The notes beneath the pieces were generated by a model. It did not search any database. It was not told where the DNA came from and was given only the letters and a program-made list of their open reading frames with translations. Of a stretch of 64,000 nt of DNA, positions 1 through 11,366 are shown piece after piece; position 1 is the stretch's first letter; each line of letters opens with the position of its first letter. This stretch comes from Fasciola hepatica (taxonomy: Eukaryota > Platyhelminthes > Trematoda > Plagiorchiida > Fasciolidae): positions 19,903,501-19,967,500 of the forward strand of contig CANUEZ040000182.1 in NCBI GenBank assembly GCA_948099385.1, in the 5' to 3' direction. Made by a program: the position numbers and the translations under genes.

Positions 1-3000
1 TGTTGATTCACGAACGATAAGCGCAGCTGACAAATCTACGGTGGTAGTGCACTGTGATCTACCTAGACATCACATGAAACAGCCTATTCATCGCGATTAT
101 ATCTAAATGTCAATTCCTTAATAATTAGTTATATACACGGACTGGTGCTCGTGCACAAACAACCATGGTGATTATTATTGTGCTTATCAAAATAGCTTGG
201 CAGTGCTTTTGCAATCTATCGGTTGGTAACTCCACATGACAACCATATGATCGGGGGCCACTAGGGAGTTTGAACTTATTTCTTTTTATACTCACCAAAC
301 GTATGTTGCGTATTTACCAGGCAGAATGTAAAGCTTTATAAGTATACCACCAAGACCAAATCGGAGGTGAGCCAAATTCTAGCCACCACCCTACCAAATC
401 CCCGCCCAATGCAACAGTGGCCTTGAACCCAGCCAACGGGAAAACAGAATCATCCTCGCCGCCCAAGAGATCTTTAAAAGGTAGTTCAAGAATCACTAAA
501 AACCATATTCAACTGTCAGATGTTCTTCTTCTGTGTTCATGAGACTTTTAAAACTGCTCAAGAGTTTGATTTCTGAAAACTTCAATTTCCTGAAGGCAGG
601 ATACATCCCTACATGAAGCAGAAATTAACACAAAGTTATAATTCCATCACCCATTCCCAAATTACTGTTAATACTATTTTGAGGATAACAACTTCCTCTT
701 CTGCAAAAGCATATAAAAATAGACTTTCACTCAAATATTTTTGATTCCATATTATCTTACTTCATTTTCAGACACTCCGTTGCAAGCCATATACGTCTTC
801 TTTCCTTATCATCAAAGTGACAAGTGAGTGGATATTGCCACCTGAGGGCAGAGAAACTGATCTGCTGTGTTCCCTGCAGATTTTTGGCTGTTTGGTTCTT
901 CAGCTTCGTGAGTACCATAATGAACCAAAATAATGCCAAAAAATGGAAAACGACTCAGTCTATGGAGGAACATGGTTGTCAGCTATATCCAATCTCGAAA
1001 CTTCTTCATATCAGGTATCAATAAAGCCAAATCGGAAGAACACAATCAGAGTACGAGGCGTTCAAACTAATTTGCAAGGTTGGAAAAGGAGTAAGAAGAC
1101 TGGCAAATTGTCGCATGCTGACCTCAGCTGCAGTCCAAAGCCTTTGACTTTACGATCCTCCGTTATGCGCCCAAAACATTTTGCATATACAATCAATTGT
1201 CCTATCTCCGGCCATCAGACTTTTCATGATTACTTCATTGTCTTATTTACTTCTTTTTCGCCATATCATAGCAGTACAATATTCCACGAAGAAGGTTTTC
1301 AGTCAAATAGAGGCAACCAAGCGGGACGTGAATATCCGAACCCGGGGAACACAAAGGCGGGAAGTCCACCTTGATGGCCTGTTGATCTCCCCGACTGCTG
1401 GTTAGAATAACTGTGCCAGTTATTCAATATCGGTTCATAGATCCGATTCGTATGCGTGGGCCTTATTTTCTCTGTTTTGACCTACCTAACGAAAAAACCA
1501 TTTGTCTCGTTTTGATGTGACATACTTCATTCAAGATGTAATTTGTTGGAATAAGATGGAATAACTTGGAAAGGATTTTTTAACAGCTCTGTTTTGTACT
1601 CTACATGTTCAGTGTAGCTATTCAGGATGTATCGAAGAATTACTTTACCGTTGCTTGTTCGAATTCTGCTTCAAACGAATACCTACTTGATGACCTTCTA
1701 GTTTATTTTTCAAAAATACTGGAGTGATCCAAGTACCGAAAATCATCAGCCAATGTTATTCTCTTAACCCCTTCGAGCCGGGAGAGGATACACGGTACCA
1801 AAAAGTGAGTTGTGCCCATGCCTCAGTTCGAACTTCGTAGCTGCCGACGTCAATTGAAACAACTCAAAACGGTGCATTTTTGCCCATTCTTTTCCTACCT
1901 TTACTTTTTGTGGATTTTTTTCCCAACGTTCCGTCACTCTTCTTTCCGAACACACAAAAGCTCTCGTTGAGTATTTGCTAGCGTTACTGTATTTTGTTTT
2001 CGTTGGTTTTCATTCTTATTTGACTATTTATTTAGTAAATTACGGGGGCGCAAAACGAAGCTGTAGGACGGAATCGTTGACCGAAGCATGCAAGACACAA
2101 AATCCAAAAACCGTTTTACAACCACCGATTATAATTCTCAGGTACCGGTTCTTCTAAATTTCAACACCGATTGTGAAGTTGGTGAAGAGTTAAGGTTATC
2201 TTTCCAGTGAGTAAAATGCGCAAGACAAAAAGTCATATCGCCTTAAGCACGAACATACTCATAATTTTATTGCAAGACCGTGTTTCTTTGTTTGTTTTTT
2301 GACTTGATCAACTCCAAGCAGAACAAACTGATTTCCGTAGATGTTAGAACAAATAGCCCCCGGAAAAGCTCATGATAAAAGAACGAAGAAGGATGGAAAT
2401 GCACAGTTGTGATTACATAGTAACTCAGAACCAAGAAGTGTTTGTTTCACATCGAAGGTTGCCTCGTAGAATGCTCATTCTTATTCAAGTCCAAGATAAC
2501 TGCTGCGCAAAATGACCACCTGATACTTTGTAAAACTCTGTCAATCGAATCTTAGTTAGAATGCGAACCAAATTTTTGCCTAACTCAGGCGAGAAGGCAG
2601 CTTTTAATTTCAACCTGATCCTCGATCAGAAAAATTAAAAATCGCCAATCCATTCAGGCTAGATAATAATTTGCGATCCACCAGGAAGAGAAGTGAATAT
2701 ATGAACTGATCAGTTACGTCAAACGATTGACAAATAACGAAGACCGATGATGCAAACTTCGCGAAGATGACTAAATGATATTTAGTTTAGAGTGCAGAAA
2801 ATAGACCTCTTTTTATTTCTCACTGAAAGGCTTACTTTTATTTATTCTACAGTTTACAAATCATTATAAAATCGAAGGTTTGCCTATATTTGGGAAAACA
2901 TGTCTGGAAAACCGAGAGTAAATCAAAATTTATCGAGTGCCCATTGTATGTCAAATTGTCCATCATCACCGAACAACGGGTTATTGACAACATTCCGTTA

Positions 3001-5383
3001 CCGCGCACTGCTCACCAATTTTTGCCCTTGTAACTTTAGTTTTGATCACATAACTATTGTCATACTGAAAGTTATTTACTTAACCGTTCAGCGTTTTCTT
3101 CAATAATTCTCTGGATTGTTGTTCATTGAATGGGGAGTTGTCGGAAATCGCACTCACGTTCTCCAGGTATTTTACCTATATTGGGGGCTTCGACAGTATT
3201 TGAACTCGGTGTCAAATAATCTGCCAATAATTCCGTGTATTTAAGCATTTCTTCCAGAATTATTAACAAAAATAAACTGTGGAGAAGGGAAGTCACAACG
3301 AATTCTCGACTACCGATTACGAATAACCAACTTTGCGAAGACGAATTTGGTATATGTCACTGCCCACTTTAATTGAAGAAGCAAACCGTGCCGTCGAACT
3401 CCTGGTATGGTACGGAGAAGCAGTGAAGAGCTGACATTCTGTGTGAGATGCCTGTATTCGGATTATGAATATTTTCACAGTTTTCCGTTTACCGCAGTAA
3501 CAGTGGTGCTCACAGGGCAGTGATTAACAGAAACGAGCAGTGTGGATAGTCAGCACGGTAATAATTGTAAGATAAAAAAAAAGGATAAACTTTTCACCAT
3601 TTGAACAGCAGCGTATAGAGCTACAGTGGTAATATTCTAGAAACCGGCATTGGGCTAAATGAAGAAATAACAAATTTGTTACTGCGGACTCGGTGGGGCA
3701 TACGGGCACTGGAGTAAATGTGGTCGATGTGTCCCACGGGTATGATGTTGAGCAGTTGTGCGAGAGGTCAACAGGTCGGTCCCTTGAGGGGCTATCTGTG
3801 ACTGTCAGCTCAGGGGAGGGGTTTGGTCTCATACAATAGTCACCTGACAACCGCAGAGAATCAGTAACGGATAGTAAGATTACGAGATAAATCCACTGCT
3901 GCTGAACTGCAGATCTTGCAGAAAACCCTAAAAGAACTGGTTGTAAAGAAGAGGCCACGTAACAGAATAAAAATGAGTGTCTAGTTACGTGAAACATCTC
4001 GTGACATGTTTCAAAAGTGACTATGTACAGGAAGGTCAAAGATATTCAGTTACCACAATGAAAGGTCGATAAATCAGTGCATCTAAAAGGTAGAACAACA
4101 AAACGGACATGAGTTGCATCAATGCGGCAAATCATTACACGGTTACATGACAAACGGGTATATGGTTTTTTTAGTTAATTCGGTTCATAACCACTTGGCC
4201 GTGAAAACGGGATGGCATATTGAAGTTTTGCGTGAAACCAACGGTTTTCCTAACATGAGAATTTTGATGTTGTATGCATGAAATCAAAGATGTAGGACGA
4301 ATTTAAATCGTTCAAGTCTTTGGGTCATATAATGGACGATGGGCATAGTGTATGGCATTCGTTGATGATGATCTACAAATGAAAAAACTTCAAATACTCA
4401 AGAACTGGACGTGAAAGTGTCTGCATGTAGACCTCTCGTGAATCACTATGAAACAGAGTAGAATATCGACCCGGAAATGAGAGCTTACCGGATCATTCGG
4501 ACAAACAATGACAATTTAAAGATTATATTTGTGGTAGGATTAGATGCACTTATGATTAAGCTATAGCGAGCATTTTAGTTGTGTAAATTGTGAACAATTT
4601 CGTTCTCAAGGAATTACTCAGTTTGAAGAGATTACCGTTTTGCCCACTTCCAAGGCGAAAACAAGTCAGTATCAGCTAAGTCGTATTGTTCATACGGTTA
4701 TCCATGTGAGCCTTAAATAATGCATCTGAATTCGCCGTAAAGATCACGTGAGATGTTGAGTGTATCAATATTTCCTCGTGGTTAACTTTAGAGAACTGAA
4801 TTTACAGAGTGGATTTCAAACATAAAAGGAATCCACGTCTATCGAATTAACTCAAATCGTGCTCACCAAGTGTGAGTGAGTAGAAACTAATACCAGAATA
4901 CAAAAGGGGTAATTTGTAGCAAAAATGTGGACTCAAATTCACTCAAGTAACTCGAAATACCCAAAAAGCTATGTCCTTCTAGAATCTATATCTTGACAGG
5001 GCAGCAGACAGAGGAACTGCCTGGTGGGTGGAAAGTCGTCATTTTGACTCTGGCTTGCTTCGAAGACTTTTGGGTGCAAACAAATCTAAGTGGAGTTTTA
5101 ATTATCTACGTATTATTTTGATTGTCCTCTTTATATGCAGCTATACATTGGTACTTATGGAAGAATATTGCTCGTTTCTGAAATAGTCGCACACCAGAGT
5201 CAATGGTGCTCATTGAAATAGTTCAGCCTCAATCTCATTTGAATCCTGAGTTTTGGTTGTTGTTGTCACTAATATGCAATTGTATCTGGTTACTGCTATT
5301 GTATCTAGCGATTTAAACGAGAGTGGAGCAGTAAATCAGCTATTGGGTGCTCACGCCTATGGACGTTTTGACACAGAGATACC
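1..5383. other. Gene-poor stretch, nothing recognised
   Basis: No exon, RNA gene or transposon protein was recognised on either strand. Short open frames here look like chance frames in AT-rich DNA. The only longer one is the minus-strand frame 3524-4039, listed separately. The segment may be intergenic or part of a long 5' intron of the downstream synaptotagmin gene. Confidence 0.5.
3524..4039 (-). CDS. Unrecognised minus-strand open frame, 171 codons
   Basis: This is the longest minus-strand frame in the left part of the window. It lies over a locally GC-richer block (about 3690-3870) whose translation is rich in Pro, Ser and Thr, flanked by hydrophobic stretches. I recognise no domain, and no upstream or downstream exon or polyadenylation context supports it. 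The GC-rich centre could be a repeat insertion. It is probably not a gene; it is recorded because its length is unusual for this AT-rich neighbourhood. Confidence 0.12.
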   Translation of the reverse strand: MTFLYIVTFETCHEMFHVTRHSFLFCYVASSLQPVLLGFSARSAVQQQWIYLVILLSVTDSLRLSGDYCMRPNPSPELTVTDSPSRDRPVDLSHNCSTSYPWDTSTTFTPVPVCPTESAVTNLLFLHLAQCRFLEYYHCSSIRCCSNGEKFILFFYLTIITVLTIHTARFC

Positions 5384-5435
5384 GGATACGCATTCCTGAT
5401 GAGCGGCAACAACCGCGAAACCAGTCGTGTGCTCC
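5384..5435 (+). ncRNA. Hammerhead ribozyme candidate, type I, minimal stem III
   Basis: All core elements of a hammerhead are in order. CTGATGA is at 5396-5402. Stem II is GCGG (5403-5406) with CCGC (5413-5416), four perfect pairs closing the loop CAACAA. GAAA is at 5417-5420. Stem III is two pairs (A5420-T5425, C5421-G5424) with a two-base loop, followed by the cleavage base C5426, so the triplet is GTC. Stem I is formed by GCATTC (5390-5395) with GTGTGC (5427-5432): four Watson-Crick pairs, one wobble, one mismatch. A TAC bulge and distal GGA/TCC pairing follow, giving the asymmetric stem I expected of natural hammerheads. Predicted self-cleavage is between 5426 and 5427. Short stem III hammerheads are known from schistosome satellite DNA and Penelope-like elements and often act as dimers. 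Activity is inferred, not shown. Confidence 0.72.
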
Positions 5436-8400
5436 CGGGAAAATTTCATCTTGTCTCCCAGATATAGTAACAAACGGCTTAGTTCAACTTCTCTTAGAAA
5501 GGTCATAACAAATGTGACGCAAACCGAGAGTTCAACAACAATAAATATCCTATCAATATGATAAAAACCTGGAAGAATTTTTTCGAATTAAAGCAAAAGG
5601 TACAAACTTGAGAATTGTCGTACATAAAAACTTTCCATTGTGCCAAAGATATGTTTAAACGCAAGTGAATAGCCGGTGGGGCCTAGGGGAAATCAGTTAC
5701 GAAGAGTTTACCCAAATGTTGGTTAGGAATAGCTAGTAAAATGTTAAGTAAATGAGCCCATATATTTGCACAGTTTCAAGTTTGGTTTACAGAAGATTTT
5801 GTTGGTTCTTATCAAAATACCAGTATGCTTTGTCGGTTCATGTGTTATGGCAAAAATATCTCTACACAAGTAATTCATAAATACTTTGTCTGGTTGATGC
5901 GGTTGTCAGTTAGGCCCGTGAATATCCTTTGGTCAAAACTTCCCATTCGATACCACGAGGAATCTTGAAAAGTGAGAAAGTACTTCACAAACAAGCTGTT
6001 CCTAGTGTAGTGAGCACTCAGAAGACATGTGTGTAAGTAATTAAGTACGAAGTCACTTCTTTGGTAGATTTATGTCGTTTGAATGTACAACAATACTGCT
6101 TCACCCTAACCACACTCACTGCCTTACTCGAGGTTAAGTTATGTCTAATTGTGAATCTATAGGATTGATTTACATGTTCATTTACAAGTAAATAAATTTC
6201 TCAAATGTGGCATTCTGCTTACCGAGAAAGTTATGCTGGTGGCCGGCGAGCAGAATCACTGAGAATAGATAACTGTCATTCCCGTAAAATACTCGCCGAT
6301 ATGAACATTTACAGCGATTGGCATCCTATCACATGAACCTTTTGAAATCGAATTCCGATTAAAGGTCTATGAATCTTAGCATCCTTTTCCTCTAACTCAT
6401 TGCCTCCTTGTCCGATTATTTGTCACTATCGCATGGCTTTTGTGTCAACTTTCAACCGCCGATTTATCAAAGGCAGACGACCGTTTGAACCCTAGTCACA
6501 TAATATCCCGTAAACAGTAGTTCATTTGCGTTCACATTTGTGTTACGGCAACCCATATTCACCTATCATTTATAAGCGTTTTGCATATCAGAATTTGTGA
6601 TGTGCCACAGAAACCTGGTGCCCCGTGAGACAACCACATCATGTTCACCGTCGACCTCAAGTGCAGAAAAACAATAAAAGCATAAACCATTATAAAACAC
6701 ATCGGAGACTGTTTACAATTGAGTGGTTATTGTTACCAAGGTAATAATAAGCTAATTATTCACGTATTGCTGTTCATGGAGATGGGCGGAGCCTTGATTA
6801 TTGCAAAACGTGTTTTACAGTTTTAACATGATGGCGTAACCATGAACACAAAAAGGGGACTAATCAATAGACAAATGGCAGTAAAGATTTTAGATGGTTT
6901 ATTTAACGTCACGTGTCATCTTGTTTTAATGATCATTATGTCGATAAATATATATACCTTTTTCGTGCTTGGAGTGTTCACGGGAAAATAGCCAAGTTTG
7001 TGAGTACAGTAGCCCAAAATACATCTGACTTATGAAAATAAGCATTTATTTCCATGAAAGTATTTTCTGATAAACTCTGTGACTGAAAATGAAACCAGAA
7101 TAACTGAAGGGTTGATTAGGGTATCCAAGCAGGGGCTGTACCATAGAAAGACTGAAAATGTGTGCTTCAGATTTGGTATTAATTGAACAAACGCAAGTTG
7201 GGAAAAGGTTTTGGTATTTTCGAGAAATATCCTATTAGTTTGATGAAAAAATAAGTGGGGTTCAAGATGATGAATTTAAACTCGCAGAGATTCTATTGAT
7301 CTGATTGTTTTAAATTGGACTCCCGAATACTGAAATCTGACTGGAATATTGACTGAGTATCACGGAATTGTTTGTTGAAGGACTTGTTTCAGAGTGAATG
7401 GTCGATAAAACAAAAATCCAATAGGTCAGCCATTCATATACCGCTACTAAACTTGCCATAACATCGTCATCTTTGGATTTTTAATCTTTTTTATGGGAAA
7501 ATTCAAGCCAGGAAATAATAGGTGCGGAACAAACTTCATAGGACCAGGATATTCATAAAAAGGCTCGTATGATCCGGGTGGAATCGAAGACTGCATTTTG
7601 TTAGGTGATTCAAAATGATCGCCGTGTATTATGCTCCTGTTGAACGCTTTTTTTAGGCTGCATTCAGTTCATCAAAGCGTGTTGTTGTCAGTGGAGTAAA
7701 CAAAGCAAAAAAATCTATATGGAGCGCATAACAGTTGTTGTCATTCTGCTGGGATTCCTATGGGACACTGATTATAACTCAGATAAGACGTTCCGATATG
7801 ACTCAAAAGCAAAAATTAAAATGTTGGAGGCTTTTTTAAATGACTTGATTCTTTACTAGGTTTGATATTAGACGGTTATTTCGAATGATTAAGATACTTT
7901 TATCGGAATCGATGTGAAGTTGTTCTCATAATGCAAACCATGGAAGGCGAGTCTTTGCATAGCACACGTATACCTCTGTATAACCAATAAACACAGTGCT
8001 GATGATGCAGAAAGCGGAGGAGGAAACCAATAGGCTTTCCAACGTTAGGAAAATAAAATGCAGCCAAGAAAACCTCCGAGTGAATTCAAAGAAAATAGTT
8101 TGCATCCGTGCTAGCAATAAGTATGCCTTTCGATGCAGTATCGACCAATCGCCGGTGGTAAAATGCGCATGTATTCAGCTTGGTTGGGTAGAACGTCCTT
8201 GCGGTATATTATCGACTCGACGTTCAAGCTTGGCGAGAGGTGAGACGGTTTAATCGATTGGCATGCTGAAAATCACTCGTTTCGGTTACAGCAAATTTTC
8301 GCTTCGACGAGATCCACGTTTCGGATATCACGCAAAAAAACTACAAGCATAACAAAACCTCGCTAGATGAACCTATTTGCTCCGCTTTTAGATACTATTT

Positions 8401-10479
8401 TCCGAACTTGTTGAATTATATCATGACACAAGGCAAAGGTATAAAGTTCTATGCAACATCATAGTAACAAAGTTAGTTCTACTGAGATTCATTAGTGGTT
8501 GAATTTGTGTGACCTTGATCACCATCATAAGTTGACTTGAAGATCTAAAGTTCGAATTTAATTAACCAATAAATATGAGTTTCAATTCAGTCAAAGGAGT
8601 TCAAATTCGTAATATTTGGGTTTTTGTCCTTCATAAATAAATGCTGACCCTACTGAAAACGGTCGCGAATTCGTCTACCATGTCAGCCAAACAGAGAACA
8701 AAACATATTCATAAAGAACAAATTGAGGCAAATACCATGTTGTCGGACAGTTCAATCGCGAACATATGTTAGCGTCACTCAAAGAAAACCTTTGGTTTAT
8801 TCCTTGTGCACGAACTGGATTTCAGGGTCATCGAGCATGATCCGTTGACTTTCCATTGTTTTCACTTCGTAGCAGAACATTTTCCTGAAAACCGGGAAAA
8901 TCCATCATTAATTAGGAAGGGGGAGATAACACTGTGCAAACTCATCAAACACTTGTTTCTATGATAAACATATTTCTTATTTCTCTTGAAAACAACACTT
9001 TTTTCACGTTATTCTTGTAAAAAAATGTATAAATATGAATAAAAAAAACCTATTTGAATAATATGCTAGCTAAGCCGGGATAACCAATAACTACCAGAAA
9101 GGAACACGTTTATAGTCGAGAAGATTTGCCAATAAGCTCTCAAGCACCAATGGTAAACGGGATGGACAAAAATAAATCGCTTTGGTCCCAAGCCGATCAT
9201 TAGCCAGGATCATACGAACAAAAATGTGCCTAATTGTTGTCACCTCGAAACTGTTCGAATCACAGCGTATATCGTAGTTTATCGAAAAATCGATGCACTT
9301 TGGGAAATACCATAGTAGAATGATATTGTTCAATAGCTCAGCGTGATCAGAGTCGCTCGTAAGTTGATGACATTTCGGTCACTACGGGCAACCTTTTACA
9401 AGACCAGTTTTACGAACTTGTAAAACCAGTCTTAAAAAAGGTGAATGAAACGTCTAGAACCCACCAACAGTTTCAATCACACTATATTACTGAACAATAA
9501 AATTTTGCTAACACATTTGTGAATTATTCTGGTTGTCTACTTACTTCACACAAATTATGGTAAACTTCAGAGAATCACAAATATGTTGTTCGTAAAAGGA
9601 AATCTCCAAAGAAACTCATTTATGGATACTGAGTTAGAAAATTCATCACGAAGATTCATATGGTCTGCAATAAGCTGTCATGAATTCTCTTGATGGAGTG
9701 TCAGGGAACACAATCGTGAAACGACAGAATTTATCGGCGATTAAAAACAAAGTTCCCCATCTGTCAAACCAGAAGCACTTCTACTAGGTACTTCTTCCTG
9801 TAGAATAGGGCTGCAGATCACGCCTCGCTCATTGTTATTCATCTCATAATCACGGACCTACCTATCCTTCGACTGTACATTTTTACGATAGGGAAAATCC
9901 TGTAATTTATCGTGTCTGCCTTTTTAGAATTTTCTGCTTACGGCCTTAGTTTGATTACAACGTGGAATCTATTCGTAGAGATTAAGTGTTTTCTCTGTTT
10001 ACATAAATACTTTTACCGTATTGCATCTTTGTGAACAAGATGTAGAATAATTGCAAAATCGACGATGTTTAGTTCATTATGAAGACTCCTGTGGAAATTT
10101 TCCCACACTCAGCTTGCCTCAGAACTTGACATTCCACAGGGTGAACTCGTACGGTTCAAAGTCTCCATCGGGACCCCGTCGTTCCGTTTGTAGAGCCCAC
10201 ACAGTTATAAAGTACGCATCACATCGGTGCGTGCACTGGTATCCTGGCAAGGCCAGACAGTGCTAGATCTGCTCGAACTGAGCGGGTAAAGCATTTCCTA
10301 CTCTGAATTCATTCATGTCTTCTGAGTTGTCCGTTCAAGTTTCCTCCTGCCCTAGGGGTTCATGCCTTTCCCACGAGTGAATAACTACAAGTGACCTTCA
10401 ACTGTGGATTAATTGGTCAAATTATTGCTTCAGATAATCATTCAGAGAGGATGATTTTGGTTTGGTTGCCAATACTCAA
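5436..10479. other. Gene-poor stretch, nothing recognised
   Basis: No recognisable exon or element protein on either strand. A GC-richer, coding-like patch at about 10110-10266 is listed separately. The sequence just after the hammerhead does not reveal a coding region or a clear second copy of the motif. Confidence 0.5.
10124..10266. other. GC-rich coding-like island, unrecognised
   Basis: This patch is distinctly GC-richer than its surroundings and is open in several frames. The minus strand reads from after a TAG near 10263 down to a TGA, with the segment CDAYFITVWALQTERRGP. The plus strand has a splice-acceptor-like ATTCCACAG at its left edge. Open frames on both strands prevent a strand call. 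It may be a lone exon, a pseudogene piece or a fragment of a mobile element. I recognise no domain. Confidence 0.2.
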
Positions 10480-10522
10480 GCTGCTGCTGCTGCTGCTGAC
10501 ATTAGTGGTGGTGGTGGTGGTG
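10480..10522. repeat. Adjacent trinucleotide microsatellites, (CTG)n then (GTG)n
   Basis: A run of about six CTG units ends at about 10498. After a short unique spacer a run of about six GTG units follows, to 10522. Two different trinucleotide arrays lie side by side in non-coding DNA. Confidence 0.9.
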
Positions 10523-11366
10523 TTGTACTTGCTGGGTTTGTTAATCTTGAATTTAATTCACACTTAAGTCTTCAGAGTGTCACACCACTTAGAAAAGGCT
10601 GAGGTGCTACATTTGAAGAAATGCTACATTCCAATTTTAGACTCGTTTTTCATTACTAGCATATTATACGTGGCAATTTCCTGATGCTTCTAATAACGAG
10701 GCCAACAAATCGGAACTGCTTCATACTTGCACCTCTTTTTAGTATCCTCGATTTCTTTTCCGTGCTTCACAACTGGCTAAGTTCAGCAAATTGTCCAGAT
10801 ATTGAAAAAGAGAAACAACCAGAAAATTGCTAGGCATCGTAATAACAAATGGAATGTTCCTTTCTGTCTATTTGTGGGGCTATTGGAAACCTGACAGGTA
10901 GTGCATGTTGATAATTATCTTGCCGGATGCTCCGGGTTTGTGACCTTGTTACGTTATCTTGCTGGGAGGCCGGGGTAATTAATCTCTTAATTTGTTTTCG
11001 GGTGCATCGAAGGGTTAATTCTGGTAGGTAGCGATTGTGAAGTCTGGAGCCAAGTTTCAGCCTCTGACACGCAATATTAGTCTTTCCTTGACAGCAAAAA
11101 TAACACAAAAGGCCACTTTGATATAGACTGAATGAACCGGTTCCATTGAAAGGATAATTTTTTCTGATTGTCCCAGCCTTTTGTTCAACCAATAAGAATG
11201 ACGCTGTTTTATGCGTTCATACTTTCTTCTTGCTGTCCATCCTAAGTAACTTTCTACACACTTGCAAGAGAATCGGTTCTGACAGTGACAGAGATGGCAG
11301 TTTCATGCACCCTGTATTGTTAAAATGACCAAAGGAGTTGTCTCTAGTTTCGAACAAGCTTACTGA
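10523..11366. other. Upstream flank of the Penelope-like element
   Basis: No clear coding content. A minus-strand frame at 10830-11192 contains CYFC followed by a second Cys-rich turn, loosely like a retroviral-type zinc knuckle, but the His is absent and the spacing is off. On the plus strand about 11319-11363 reads in frame into the element ORF until a TGA at 11364-11366, so the true N-terminus of the element may begin in this stretch. Confidence 0.4.

Noticed and set aside
10830..11192. Minus-strand frame with CYFC and further Cys, possibly a Gag zinc knuckle
   Set aside because: The His of a CCHC knuckle is missing, the spacing is wrong, and no other Gag or Pol sequence is nearby.
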